From NCBI GenBank assembly GCA_002749535.1, contig MZZL01000390.1:571778-635777 (forward strand): a DNA stretch of 64,000 bases, in the 5' to 3' direction. Origin of the DNA: Apophysomyces variabilis (Eukaryota; Mucoromycota; Mucoromycetes; Mucorales; Mucoraceae). A program made the position numbers and the translations under genes. Below are positions 1 to 10,801 of this stretch, in pieces. The notes under the pieces are model-generated. The model did no database searches, had not been told where the DNA came from, and saw nothing but the letters and a program-made list of their open reading frames with translations. Numbering within the stretch: position 1 is the stretch's first letter; each line of letters opens with the position of its first letter.

Positions 1-25
1 TCTTATATATATCATTTTGCATATC

Positions 26-766
26 ATGGATATGTATTTATCCTCCTCCAACACTTCATCATCAGCATCAGCATCGTCCTCTTCAACCAAAGTTCTACCT
101 TTAACCAAAGAAAACCTCGCACTCATGACTCAGTCTGAACCTTCTGCCGCACGCATGGCTCGTTATTGCAACGACCTGGCATCGATTTCATCCTCCATAT
201 CCCTTCCTCCACCACGCCATGCTCGCGAACGATGCCAGTCATCCACATCCATTGACCGAGTCATGGCTTCTCCGCGTCTGCTACCATTCCCATACCACAA
301 CGACTCCATGTTCCTGCCAACCGCCGAAAAGATCTATCACCCATATCCATCCAAACACCCGCATTCCAATGCATCCATCCATCGCGCACCACTCTATTCC
401 CCATCCATTTCCTCTTTTACATCTGCTTCAATAACAACAACGACATCGATTCACCGACGAGCAAGCGCCGTTGATCGGCGCACACTCCCCGCTATTCCGC
501 CTCGAAGACAAGCCAGCGCACCCCCTTTTGAAAAGGCAAAACGCCTGGTATCCAAGCAACGCCCGTCGTCTTCGAAATGTTCTGAGGTTGCTCGCGAGCT
601 CCCTGCCGACGGACGTCGCAACTGGCTCTGGCGTGTTTGGAAATTCGTCTGCAAAAGAAAAAACAACACAAAGTCAAGCTGTCGCATGGCGGAGGCCCCT
701 GTCTGGTACAGTCAATACACATCCAATCCTTCCCCACCTCCCGGTATGGCTATGGTGGCTGCCTAA
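26..766 (+). CDS. Hypothetical Ser/Pro-rich basic protein
   Basis: A 246-residue reading frame starts at ATG 26 and ends at the TAA at 764-766. No family is recognised. The N-terminus is a Ser/Ala run (residues 5-24). The middle is rich in Ser, Pro, His and Arg, with PPP and basic clusters of the kind seen in disordered regulatory proteins. The C-terminal third carries a Trp-rich basic stretch (NWLWRVWKFVCKRK, about residues 200-213). There are no membrane segments and no clear enzyme motif. The codon track stays open across 740 nt, which favours a real gene, but low-complexity Ser codons can keep a frame open by chance. Sequence upstream of position 1 is not visible, so a further 5' exon is possible. 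Confidence 0.45.
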   Translation: MDMYLSSSNTSSSASASSSSTKVLPLTKENLALMTQSEPSAARMARYCNDLASISSSISLPPPRHARERCQSSTSIDRVMASPRLLPFPYHNDSMFLPTAEKIYHPYPSKHPHSNASIHRAPLYSPSISSFTSASITTTTSIHRRASAVDRRTLPAIPPRRQASAPPFEKAKRLVSKQRPSSSKCSEVARELPADGRRNWLWRVWKFVCKRKNNTKSSCRMAEAPVWYSQYTSNPSPPPGMAMVAA

Positions 767-1455
767 AAAAATATAACTGCGCCGCATCTTTCTCTATCCT
801 CTCTTTGAATCCTGGTTGATCATTCCCTTCGTTACTTAATTTATGATACTTTGGACTTCTTCGATGGAACGGGAAGAAGTATTTGTTTATGCTATCTTTC
901 ACAAGAACCAACTAGTTGAACTGAAATAAGTATTTATACCGTTCCTTATTTATTATTTGTTTGTTGTAGATCTTTTCTATTTTGCCTTTTTTTTTCACTC
1001 CACGTGCATCTTGTAATCTTAGATTAGACGTGGATTTGTCTTTGATATCTCCTATTCTCTTTCTTTTTCTTTCAACCCCATATTATACATATCCCTCTCT
1101 TTATCTCCATATTATACATATATACATTATCTTGTTTATCTATATAGTGGGCTTGTTCAATCGATGCCCCAGGACATACAATAAAAAATTCAAATTTTGA
1201 ATTACACCAACTACTTATATGCTCTTATCGATACCAAGCCATTGGCCTTTTAAAGTTAGCGCAACGCGACACAAAATGTCAGTGGGCAGTGCGACATGAA
1301 AACAAAGTGGCCTGATAAAATCTTTGATTATTCTTCTTTAATGTTTTTTTGACCGAAATTGGTGAAATAAATCATTGTTCTCAACACTTTCATTTAGACG
1401 GAAAATGTGTTAGGAACAAGCAGCTAGAACCGAATATAGAAGAATGGATCGTTAT
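767..1455. other. Intergenic, AT-rich, no gene seen
   Basis: This 690-base stretch between the Ser-rich gene and the transposon end holds pyrimidine tracts (986-994) and AT-rich DNA but no convincing coding exon. Its last bases (ending TTAT at 1452-1455) form the left flank of the transposon insertion. Confidence 0.6.
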
Positions 1456-1499
1456 CACTACAGGAAATGGGAAGTCTGCTCATATACGATGAAGGACTG
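1456..1499 (+). repeat. Left terminal inverted repeat of CACTA element
   Basis: 44 bp beginning CACTACAGG. It matches the reverse complement of 7059-7102 except at repeat positions 7, 23 and 37. All three differences are A/G transitions. Confidence 0.92.
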
Positions 1500-1885
1500 G
1501 AAATATACAAATCTGGAAAAATACGTTTTTTCTAAAATTTAACAGATCCAGATTTTGGTATAATTCTTGTATATGAGCAGTATCGTATAGATCCAGACAA
1601 GGAAGGTACATCTCCAGGTTTTTGTACCACCTAGCAATATCCGTCTATGTACGTTTCTGTACTGTATATCTATCCTTAAGCAGGTCTATTTCAGTATTGA
1701 ACATTTACTATTATTGGTTGTCTACAACTACTGTCTAGCGCTTATTTGGCTTATTTATCGTACATGTGGATGATGGTTTGTCGTTAGGAAACAGCACTAT
1801 TTCCTGCCACAGCTCAATAGATAATGACAACAAGATCAACTTTTAGACGTAAAAAAAGCAATATATTTATCAACAAAAAATGCTA
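1500..1885. other. Left subterminal region of CACTA element
   Basis: Non-coding DNA between the left terminal repeat and the minus-strand gene. It holds several copies of short motifs related to ATCCAGAT / TCTGGA (for example near 1509, 1545 and 1590) on both strands. These match the CCAGAT-type motifs of the right subterminal region. Subterminal repeats are the usual transposase-binding sites of CACTA elements; binding here is inferred. Confidence 0.5.
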
Positions 1886-2790
1886 TCAGTTTTTTGTACG
1901 TTGGGAGCGCCCGGAACGGTTAATCCTGCGCTTGCCGCTTGCTGGCAGGCAAGGCGCCTCTTCACTTTCGCTGGTCTCTTCCGACGCGGCAGGATTAACC
2001 GGAGGACTACCGAGACTTGACAGATCATAATCGTCGAAGTCAATGGTAGCTTCATGAAGCATATCGCTGCAGGTGGCTGCTACAGTAATGAAAGTGTCAG
2101 TAAGATTCTTCAGCATTGAATACACAATTTCTTGTTTTACCGTCATTTCCACCTGCAGATCTTTCTTTATCGAACTTATTGTTCCAATGCTTCGCTATCA
2201 TTAACCGAGCGCCCCAGAAGCCAGCACAGGCATTCAGAGGGATGCCCTCTGACACCAGCTTCTCCTCCAACAAATCATATCCCAAGCCTCGGATAGATGC
2301 TGGCACCAGACCCCAAGGCACAAAGGAGGAATTGGGAACATCAGCCTCCATAGCCTCCTTCATGGAAGCCACGACAAAGTACAGCAACGGCTTTGCTGTA
2401 CTAATGCGCGCTTCTACCTGCGCCGAGGTTATCTCTTCGCCAGCGTTGGCAGCTGCACCATGAATAAGGTCCTTGACCAACTGCCAGCTGAACTGCTTGT
2501 TGACGCCGTCCTTATCTTTTGGCTGGGGTACAGTCCGCCCCTCTATAGCAATGGCCTGATCACCATTGCTAGACCCCTGCTGGCCAATTATCTATCAAAG
2601 CCTAAATATTTTTATCATTAACCATCTATCTTACCTGGAAGCGACGAACTGTTTGTTCCAATTGCTGGATAGTAACTGCTTGCTCCGCAATTACGTTCTT
2701 CAATTCCAAGAACTCTTGGGTCACCTTAGTGTTGAGATCCATAACTGCGATCAACAGGTTTTGGAGAGTGTTGTCGCGAGGTGAAGACAT
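1886..2790 (-). pseudogene. Unknown second gene of the CACTA element, frameshifted
   Basis: Minus-strand gene starting at ATG 2790. Exon 1 (2790-2635) encodes about 52 residues that look like a short coiled coil (heptad-like Leu/Val/Ile ending EQTVRRFQ). A 43-nt intron (2634-2592, GTAAGA...GATAG) joins it in phase to exon 2. Exon 2 reads to about 2165 in one frame (Trp/Gly-rich, with AGFWGARLMIAKHW) and then must shift by one base to continue in the frame 2152-1886 (from EMTVKQEIVYSMLKN through an Asp/Ser/Glu-rich segment to a basic tail). The sense of the text runs on across the shift, so I read it as a single-base indel in an intact ancestor of about 290 residues. I do not recognise the family. 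Its place in the element suggests an accessory transposition factor (a TnpA-like role), which is inference only. Confidence 0.6.
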
Positions 2791-3524
2791 TGACGTGATG
2801 TTAATAGGAGGAACATGAGAACAGGAGAGAGTAAAAATCACCTTTGTTTCGTGAGTAATTGCTCTCTTTAAGTATCTGAGACAAGGTGTGCGGGTAGAAG
2901 CGGGTTGAGGTAGTTATTAATATCTTGTAAGAGCCGTACGATTGGTACTGACATGTCTTTTTGTATTCTATATCCGCTAACGTCTCAGCAACAGATGAAT
3001 ACGATACAGACATATTAGTGTAAACTGATCTAAACAGTAATTACAATTGGTATGTTCATCTGGAGTCTAGCCTGACGTTTTATCCACTGAATATAGAGAT
3101 GTAATTATGTTGATATGACTTCCACTTAGAAAATCTAGGATAATGTAGAAGAAGATCGCGTAACACAAGTTTTGGACAGGTTTAAAGTCCCACAGGGTAG
3201 AGTCGGGGCCCATGCAGTGCTGCGATCATCTTATGAGGCTTACGATTAAAACAAATCCAACGAAAATGTTGAAGCAATAAATTCCAAGAGAAGCAAGCAA
3301 TGTTGAAGCACCGCCACGATGTGCGTGAAGTAAAATATATTAAGCCAACACAAAGAAGGAAAGAATAGAAAGAACATCTCGTCAAACAAAAGAATAAAAT
3401 ATCGGAGATAAAAGAAAAATGGACGCTAAAACGTCCAAGCCAATAGGGAAAGGAGAGAAAGGTTGAAAGAAAAAGATTGAGCAAGGTCCGAGATTTACCT
3501 ACTACTTCTTCCGCGTTTTTATCA
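2791..3524. promoter_or_regulatory. Bidirectional spacer between the two CACTA genes
   Basis: 730 bases separate the divergent starts at 2790 (minus) and 3525 (plus). No coding exon is convincing here; the reading frames present are open by chance. By position it must hold both promoters. I see no clean TATA box. Confidence 0.4.
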
Positions 3525-6500
3525 ATGTCTTACGAAAATGTCGCTCAAGCGAACCTACCAAGAAATTCATTTTTTTGCTCGCTTTGCAAAGGACTCTACA
3601 CCACCTATAAAGAAGGTTCTTTGTTACAACATAGGTGAGTATATCTATTCTAGCTGGGCTATGGTACTTATAGTAAACGTAGATATCGCTGCGAGAAACA
3701 ACAGTCTCGAAGTATCATCAATAATATGATTAGTAAACGCCGCGCGTTGATGGATAAAATGAGCAGATGCACGCAAGCAGGGAGGATAGAAACAGATAGC
3801 TACGATAACTTTTCGGATTACGATTTTGATCAACTAAATCAGGTCAATCTTTCGGGCACTAATGAGGTACATATTGTGGTAACTAAAAGGAAGAGGCTGG
3901 GCTAACTGAGCCTTTAGGATACTGAATCTACCGCCATGTACGAGACTGATAAGGAAATTTCTGAAGAGATGGAAATATGTATAAACGATACGGATGACAG
4001 CGATGATGACGTTGGATACTATGAAATTGATGTGGATTACATGGCAGAGGAAGAAGAGCCAGTTCAAGTCTGTCTGGATATCACCACACAAAGTCATGAT
4101 CATATAGAAGTCGATCCTGAAGGCAGCATGGAAGAAGAAAATGAAAGCAACAGTGAGCTGCATCCGATCACATACAATTTTGCAGATGATGAAGATGATT
4201 TGGATCCATCCACTCTCTGCACTCTGAAATTACATGCTTTGGCTATCAAGCATTCTGTTAGCCGGGACTATCAGGATAAGCAGATGGAATTGTTGAATAA
4301 GTTCCATGCTTCTAGTAATGGAATTTCATTGAAGTCACCATTTGTAGCTAATAAAGAACTGTACAAACTGTATTCTATTGCACCTAAGACGTACGATTGC
4401 TGCATTAATAGCTGTATGATGTACGAAGAGGATAATCACAGCGACTCATGTCAGATTTGCAGCGAACAACGGTATCAGGAAAATAGAAAACGGGGTCGCC
4501 ATAATGAAAACCTTCCGAGAGTGCCAAAGGCAACAGTTTCTCATTTATCTCTCAGTGCCCAGCTTGCTCGATTAATATCGACAGACAGTACTCGAGATAA
4601 ACTGTTGTATCGCGCCCGTAGAAATGAAAACCATGAAAGAGAATACCGTGACGTATTCGACGGCGCCATGTATAGAGCCATTGCCAGTGAACTATTTCAT
4701 GAACAATTGGACATCGCATTGGCTCTTTATACCGACGGATTTCGGCCATTCAAGCAGGGGTCCTACTGTATGACCATCATCCATCTCGTAGTTTTGAACC
4801 TGCCGCCAGAAGAAAGATACGAGAAAAGAAATATGATACAATACTGCATTATCCCCGGTCCAAGAGCACCACAAGATCTGTCTAGCTTTTTGCGTCCATT
4901 AATTGCTGAATTGGAAGTAATGCAACAAGCAGGTTTACAAGTGACCAAAGGCAGTAGAACATTCACATCCAAGGTGCATTTGTTACTAGCAACTGGTGAT
5001 ATACCTGCTGTCTCCAAGATGATGAATCACCGAGGACACACGTACCATCTTGCCTGCAGACATTGTTTGATTCATGATCAACGCGAAGAATTTTACGAAG
5101 AAATACAGCAGCGCTTCGGCAATGACAACATCAAAGTTGTCAACCAAGGACGCGGAATGGCTTTTTTACCACCATCTTCACCAGCGCCTTTACGAACCAA
5201 AAGATCTATAAAGCTTGGCAACGAGGATCAGGGAATTTTTGCACCATCACCTTTCTCAAAGCTATATACATTCAACAGTATATATTTCTTCGGTCTTGAG
5301 GAGATGCATCTTATCGGACATGGAATAGCAAAACAAGTATGGGAATTGATTTCAGGGCGATTTGGAAAAGAAAGGAACCCATTGTATCTAGGCCCAGCCC
5401 TGCGGTCGCAGTTAGGTGAAGTTATGGCAAGGTCAAACGGTTCTCTTCCAACGACTTTCACCGGAAGATCAAAGAATCCTGAAACCTCCAGTGGCCATTT
5501 CCGAGCCGTCGATTGGGTTGACTTTCTCACGACGATAGTGCCAACACTCATAATTGAAAACATTCAAAACAAGCAAGCAAGACATGCACTCTTTTGCCTT
5601 TCTCAAGCATGCTCTCTTGCCTTGGAGTGGGAAATTGATGAGCAAAGTATCAGAACAATCGACAAGCATATAAAGGAATGGCATACGTTCCTTGTAAACC
5701 AAGTCAAAGATCTCAAAATCCTCCCTGGCGTCTTCACAATTACTCAGCATTATTTAAGTCATATTGCAGCAACTATATGACAGCTTGGACCACTACCAGG
5801 TTACAGTGCTAGGTGCATGGAGAGAGCAATCAGAGAATATGTTTCCTGTATAGAGTCGCGCTCAGTACCTGCCGCCAATGCCAGCAACATTCTATGCAAG
5901 CTCGCTGCTGTTCGTCATTTTGATCGATTGCATGGCGAAGCTGACTATGACAGCAATGTTCAAATAACAGGGCAAGTATTGGTAATACCGGAGGATGAGG
6001 ACTCCGCAGAGATATGGGGACCAATAAAGGTATCTGCTGTAGTAAAAGTCTTAGGAATTGACTTGTATAACCTTCTTTACAAATTGTGGTTGATATACCT
6101 GGAGGACCTCAATATCATTGAGCCAAAAATAACAGTTGGATCTCGACTATGGAAAAAGAATGGCGTAGTAATGAGTTGTTCACAGTATCATAAAACAAAT
6201 GGTCGTCTGAATTACTTTGTCAAGATGGAAATCGACGTGGATATCAACCGAACAGGCCAGATACGTAGAAAGCCAAGAGCGCACTTCGGCGACGTCTTGT
6301 TCTAATTTCGTCATGTACAACAAGACAGGTTACAGCAACGTGGAATTACTCAACTACTTGGCACTTGTCAAGATCTACAAGACGGAGCTGACACAGAATG
6401 GACTGCCATTTTTCCGGGAGAATGCCAGCACTGTACACTGTGTTGTCCGGTCAGAGGACATTGATTGTTTGTGTGGATGGATTCCATCAAATTCTGGCAG

Positions 6501-6585
6501 AAGGCATATAGTTTGGCCAAAAATGTTAGTGAGCATCAAGCAATCAGCATTAAAGCTTGGAGATCTTTCTCAGCTAGATAATTAG
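3525..6585 (+). pseudogene. tnp2-like CACTA transposase gene, broken by a stop and a frameshift
   Basis: Exons are 3525-3634, 3683-3866 and 3918 onward, with introns of 48 and 51 nt; exon 3 starts in frame. Exon 1-2 encodes a C-x2-C...H-x3-C finger (CSLCKGL...QHRYRC), then an acidic region and a second Cys cluster (CCINSC...CQIC). The catalytic region follows the transposase_tnp2 pattern: TDGFRPFKQGSY, NLPPEERY, IIPGPRAPQDL, a conserved ATGDIPA and CRHCLIH. At 5778-5780 an in-frame TGA interrupts the text between SHIAATI and QLGPLPGYSARCMER, which continues in the same frame to 6302. Near 6302 the frame then shifts by one into 6585 (NFVMYNKTGYSNVELLN...). A CGA-to-TGA transition would explain the stop. 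An intron around the TGA would be shorter than about 35 nt and is unlikely. The gene is therefore a pseudogene unless read-through occurs. Confidence 0.85.
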
Positions 6586-7058
6586 ATACGCTGAATAAAT
6601 GTTTTATATGTTTTTAAACTGCCAAGGAAACTATTAAAGAAATTACAGCATTGATTCCTTTATATAAGCATATTTATGAATTGAATCTATCTAGTGACAC
6701 GTTGCAGTATTTATGCTAAATGTATTTGATTTAGTCTGCATATACTCTGTATCAGCTCCCTATACTTTCATGTCTGGATATATACTACCTGAACTTTTCC
6801 AGATCTGAACGTATATTTCCAGACCTGAGACGTATACTTACAGATCTGTTACTGAAAACATATACTTGAACGAGTGGACCTACACACATACAGTTATGCT
6901 ACTCTTAACAAGCATAACGTCATGTCGTTTGAGAATTTATGTAATATTCCAGAAAAGTTATGCTCTGAATATAGGAGACGTATCTTTTTCGGATATATCC
7001 AGATTTCGTTAGTTTAAATGGTACATTTCCAGTACTAGGATGGATCCAAAAGACATCT
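6586..7058. other. Right subterminal region of CACTA element
   Basis: AT-rich, non-coding. Between 6770 and 6850 it contains a cluster of short repeats in both orientations (GTCTGGATATATAC, TTCCAGATCTG, TTTCCAGACCTGAGACG, ACAGATCTG), followed by another ATATCCAGATT near 6990. These match the kind of subterminal repeats seen in CACTA elements. Confidence 0.55.
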
Positions 7059-7102
7059 CAGTCCTCCATCGTATATGAGTAGACTTCCCATTTCCCGTAG
7101 TG
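7059..7102 (-). repeat. Right terminal inverted repeat of CACTA element
   Basis: 44 bp ending CCCGTAGTG; the inverted partner of 1456-1499. Confidence 0.92.
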
Positions 7103-7314
7103 ATTACCATAACTGGATTATGTAAAGAGTTCCTGGGACGATTAGTTGCAATCAGCATGGCATGCGTATTCATCCGCAAGATGTGCACCATGTTATATAA
7201 ACCATGCAAATTGTCACGATGGGCTTCTGTTCGGAAGAGGCAGCAAGAGAATAGTGATGGCTGGACGATCTGAAGCGCTTTTTCATTGCAAACGCCAAGA
7301 AAGACTGCCGAGGA
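7103..7314 (-). pseudogene. Unrecognised coding fragment at the transposon insertion site
   Basis: On the minus strand the frame is open from about 7314 (just after a possible acceptor ...CAGATAG) to the transposon edge. It includes FLGVCNEKALQIVQ, AHRDNLHGLYNMVHILRMN and ATNRPRNSLHNPVM. If the element and one AT are removed, the frame continues on the left flank (from 1453 down) for about 19 residues before a stop. The composition looks protein-like but I do not recognise a family. It could be an exon split by the insertion or an unrelated open frame. Confidence 0.3.
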
Positions 7315-8377
7315 CTATCTGTTAAATTGAAGATGATACCCACCATGCAAAAGTAGTAGTAGGCCTCGATAGACTAATGGTTAGCGTACTATTCAACACT
7401 GAATTTCCAGAAAGCATGCATGGGAGCTAAGGTCTTTCACTTTTCCATCAGTGGGTCTAGTAAGATGCTCCTAAAGTAGAGGCTCTAATGGATGCAAATA
7501 CGGCACTATGACTGTAAGAAAATCTTGTTTTTGCCAATAACTGATTCATTAGGCTCCACCGAAAACATATCTTTAAAAAGAAATCAAGTAGCAAGTGGCA
7601 ACATCATCTACTTATTTCAGAACTCTGTTCGTGTGGTTTGAAGAGATTAGATTGCAAATTCGGGTTATTCTCTTAAACTTAATCAAAAAGTATTGGCTTT
7701 TAGCTGTATAAGGAGATTGGTTTTGCAATTGACTGACAAGTGGAACTGATTACTGCAGAGCTTCCAGGAAGCCAGGGTGCATGAACAATATTCCGTGGTA
7801 GAAATACTGCACCATTAACATTTATAACACAACAAGGTATATGTTTCCCTTGTGAAAGCAGCATACTGTAGTTCGTGTTTCGATCAGAAACGTTTGCATG
7901 CCATTTAGCATGTCACCAACAAACAAATCACCTCTCATCTCATGATAAGAGAATTTAATTTCGCAATCTGAATGAATACCCACAATATTCTGTTATGCCA
8001 AAAAGTACCAACATTCTTATTCGGAAACTAGTCCGCTAAGTATGGTGTCATATCTGACATGATTACATCACTATATTCAGTGAATAAAACATCAGATCTA
8101 GACTGTCAGTGAACATATCGGCTATAATGACTGTATGGATCAGGTTACACTAACATTTTCATATTCTATTCATCTGTTGCTTAGATCCCAGCGGACAAAG
8201 AATATCAAAAGACAGAAGATTAAACATATCAGTACCGATCGTACGGATTTTACAAAAGTTATTAGTAACTACCCCAACCCGTTTTTACCCGCATGCGTTT
8301 CTAAAGATATTTAAAGAGAACAATCATTCGTGAAATAAAGAACATCTTTCTCAGTCTCGCTTATTCTTAGCATTCTG
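7315..8377. other. Intergenic, no gene seen
   Basis: About 1 kb downstream of the transposon with many stops in all frames. A tRNA-like string (GATAGACTAATGGTTAGCG near 7370) was examined and rejected. Nothing else is supported. Confidence 0.5.
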
Positions 8378-10801
8378 TTATTTCGTTTTATACATCTCTC
8401 GGCAACCCTTGATATGCCTATTTAGTACATCCATTCGGGTATAACTTTTGCCGCATAATGAACATTTGTATTGACGTATACTAAAGCTTTCTCTCTCTGC
8501 AGCTGCTATGAGATGTTTGCGGCTCAAAAAATGTCTTCTCATTGCCGGCCCGCTACTATATATCTGTCCACACACAGCGCAAAAAAATGGTTCGGGTTTG
8601 GAAACCGCCTCTTCAAGATGTGACATTGCCATTGGACGGTGCTGGGAATCGTTCGTGTGTCGCTCCTCAACCTTTGGATTCGTGGTATGCGTATTACTGG
8701 ATGGTTCTTCGTAGAATCGCGGTAGATAAGGTTCAAATTCAGTTGTTATATTCTGCCAGGTGTCATTGTTATTAGACGAAATAGAGGATATCACTAGCTA
8801 CTGACCATTAAAAGATCCGATGACGTTTCTGGTATACCAGACACTGAGTCAAGAACTAGGGATGGCGCCTGCTCGTAACTCTTTCCCTTATCAATATCTT
8901 TTGTTGAAGTATCAGGAGGATCAATCTCGTAATTTTGAAAATTTTCGGAAAAAGCCGTAGAGGATTGGCTTTTTTTACCATTTTCCTCATAAGCAAGTTT
9001 TAGTTGCGATTGAGTGCGTGTTGTCACTGCTTGATATGAAGGAAGTATACCCGGACGACCTTCTGCATTTGACACGGAAAATGGCCTGAATTTCCAAAAG
9101 CTTGATAGATCTTTCTCTAGTATGTCCTCTGGTACACGGTTTGGTTTAATTGAGGTAATCAAAGGGTGCCCTGGATGACGATGGTCGCTAGGAGACATGG
9201 CTGCAACGGTGAGGAATGGATACACGGGTTTTTCCTCTCTTAAGCAATCAGCTGTAGTGCTTTGTAAACTGAATGACTCGTAATGCCTAATATATCCTGC
9301 GATGTTTTCTTCCGTAGGACGTATCAACCTAAATATAATGAGGTAAACTGAAGAGTCTTATATTCAATCCCTACCATTCCTGAGCCAATAACGCTGATTG
9401 TTTGCTTAGAGTAATGGCGACATCTTCCTCCGATTTTTGAGCAGAAGATATCCTTGGGTTAACAGTTACAAAATTATCCAATATGTATTTGTTGTGCTCG
9501 CTTATTCGGTAGACTACACGAATACGAACAATGTCGCCGTATTTGATTCGATGAAACTTGTCGGTATCAGTTTTTGGTTCAATTAAGACGAAAGCTGGAT
9601 ATTGGTTATGCGAAAATCCGATGCTAGCGTTGCTTTCTTCGCGATAAAACAGAGCATTGACTAAGACATTCCCAAAATGTAAATAATTTCTTCTTGATAC
9701 GAGATCACTTGCTGACTCACCTTCTTCAGGTCTCTCCGAGCTAGTTAAAGCCGAACCGGCATAAAGATTTCGAAGATCATATTGATCATTAGAGATTTGA
9801 AGAGGATAGTGGTAGTAAATGTAGCTGTCATTCAGAATGACTTGCTCGTATATTTGTTCAACCTGAATCAAATCTTCCACGTCCAATAGTTCATACATTG
9901 GCCGGAAGTCTTCTAATAGAATTGTTGTTGGATTCTTTAGGACACTAGCAATCCAAGCGCTGTAATTTTGCCTAAGTAGCAGTGTACCATCGCCACCTAT
10001 ACCTGTAATATCAGTTCAAACGCTTTAAGCACGTATACACACCTGTTACGTTCATATACTCTAAGTTGTTTTGGTTTGAATCGAGATATTCTATAGATTT
10101 CTGAGATTGAACAACGACACGACCACCTATATTCCTAAGATATTAGAACGGATGGAAAATGTGTTATTTTCATACCAAGCACAACCATCGTAGGGTAGTA
10201 ATACCCATATCGTCCAAATATGACTTGCAAAGCACGATATTGTTGGCTGTGCGTAGCTAGGGTTAAAGCATCCTTCACCTGTTGCTTGAATTTATCGCAA
10301 ACTTTGACAGCCCTTTTCTCAGAATTCCCCACATCATGCCCATCTAAGGTTAACTTTCAGATTATCATTAGAGCTTGGCAGCTGCTATCATGCCATCATA
10401 GTACTAACAAATGCAGTAGCAATATATTGCAGTTTATAGAATGTATCATTGTCTTTTCCGCATGTTGGATTGGATGCACATTGGTTGCAATATGCTTCAG
10501 CACCAGCTTTGAAACCAAAGGTACCAGGCACATTGTTAACCAAGGAGAAAGAAAACAATTTTTTGTCACTGATGTCTTGAGGTTGTTCAGCTTGCATTTC
10601 GTTATAAAACTGGCCGGGTGTCTCAGACAAATCTTCTAGCAAATTTTGAAGATTGTCCGTGTCAAATATAAGCGACTGCTCGATTGCAAAGCTTCCATCG
10701 AAGTGAAGGCCACGGACAAGTTCAAGTTCCTGCCTATATGATACTGTAAGGCATTCAACTGATACAACAAAGCAATTTTAATACCTCACGTTAATGTCCA
10801 T
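8378..10801 (-). CDS. MACPF-like domain protein fused to C-terminal C2H2 zinc fingers
   Basis: Seven exons on the minus strand: 10801-10785, 10733-10405, 10343-10176, 10126-10043, 10002-9375, 9328-8838 and 8793-8378. All phases join, giving 2133 nt and 710 residues. Residues 1 to about 330 resemble the MACPF-like domain proteins abundant in Mucoromycota: LHFDGSF, a QVIFGRYGYYYPTMVVLGGR block, then GIGGDGTLLLR...WIASV and FRPMYELL. A beta-rich middle follows (FHRIKYGDIVRIRVVYRI), then a disordered Ser/Thr/Pro linker. The end carries two fingers: FCAVCGQIYSS...RRHFLSRKH and YKCSLCGKSYTRMDVLNRHIKGC. The last exon joins in frame through a 44-nt intron (8794-8837), so the fingers belong to the same gene unless the prediction is wrong there. 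A plus-strand partner of related architecture begins 467 bp away. Function unknown: the fold suggests membrane or protein binding, the fingers nucleic-acid binding. Confidence 0.65.

Larger units (their letters stand above)
1456..7102 (+). mobile_element. CACTA-type DNA transposon, 5647 bp, both ends present
   Basis: The element begins with CACTACAGGAAATGGG at 1456 and ends with the inverted counterpart CCCATTTCCCGTAGTG at 7102. The inverted ends match over 44 bp with three mismatches. The flanks show AT at 1454-1455 and AT at 7103-7104, a possible 2-bp target duplication; CACTA elements usually make 2-3 bp. It carries two genes pointing away from each other: a tnp2-like transposase on the plus strand and an unknown protein on the minus strand. 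Between the genes and the ends lie subterminal stretches with repeated CCAGAT/CCAGAC-type motifs, as is typical of CACTA elements. Both genes carry lesions, so this copy probably cannot move by itself, but its intact ends could be mobilised by another copy. Confidence 0.88.

Noticed and set aside
5760..5800. Short intron removing the TGA in the transposase
   Set aside because: The only GT...AG span would be about 33 nt and would delete conserved residues. A nonsense mutation is simpler.
7365..7405. tRNA-like string (CTCGATAGACTAATGGTTAGCG)
   Set aside because: It resembles the D-arm of a tRNA, but the D stem does not pair and no GTTCGANNCC-type T-arm follows at the right distance.
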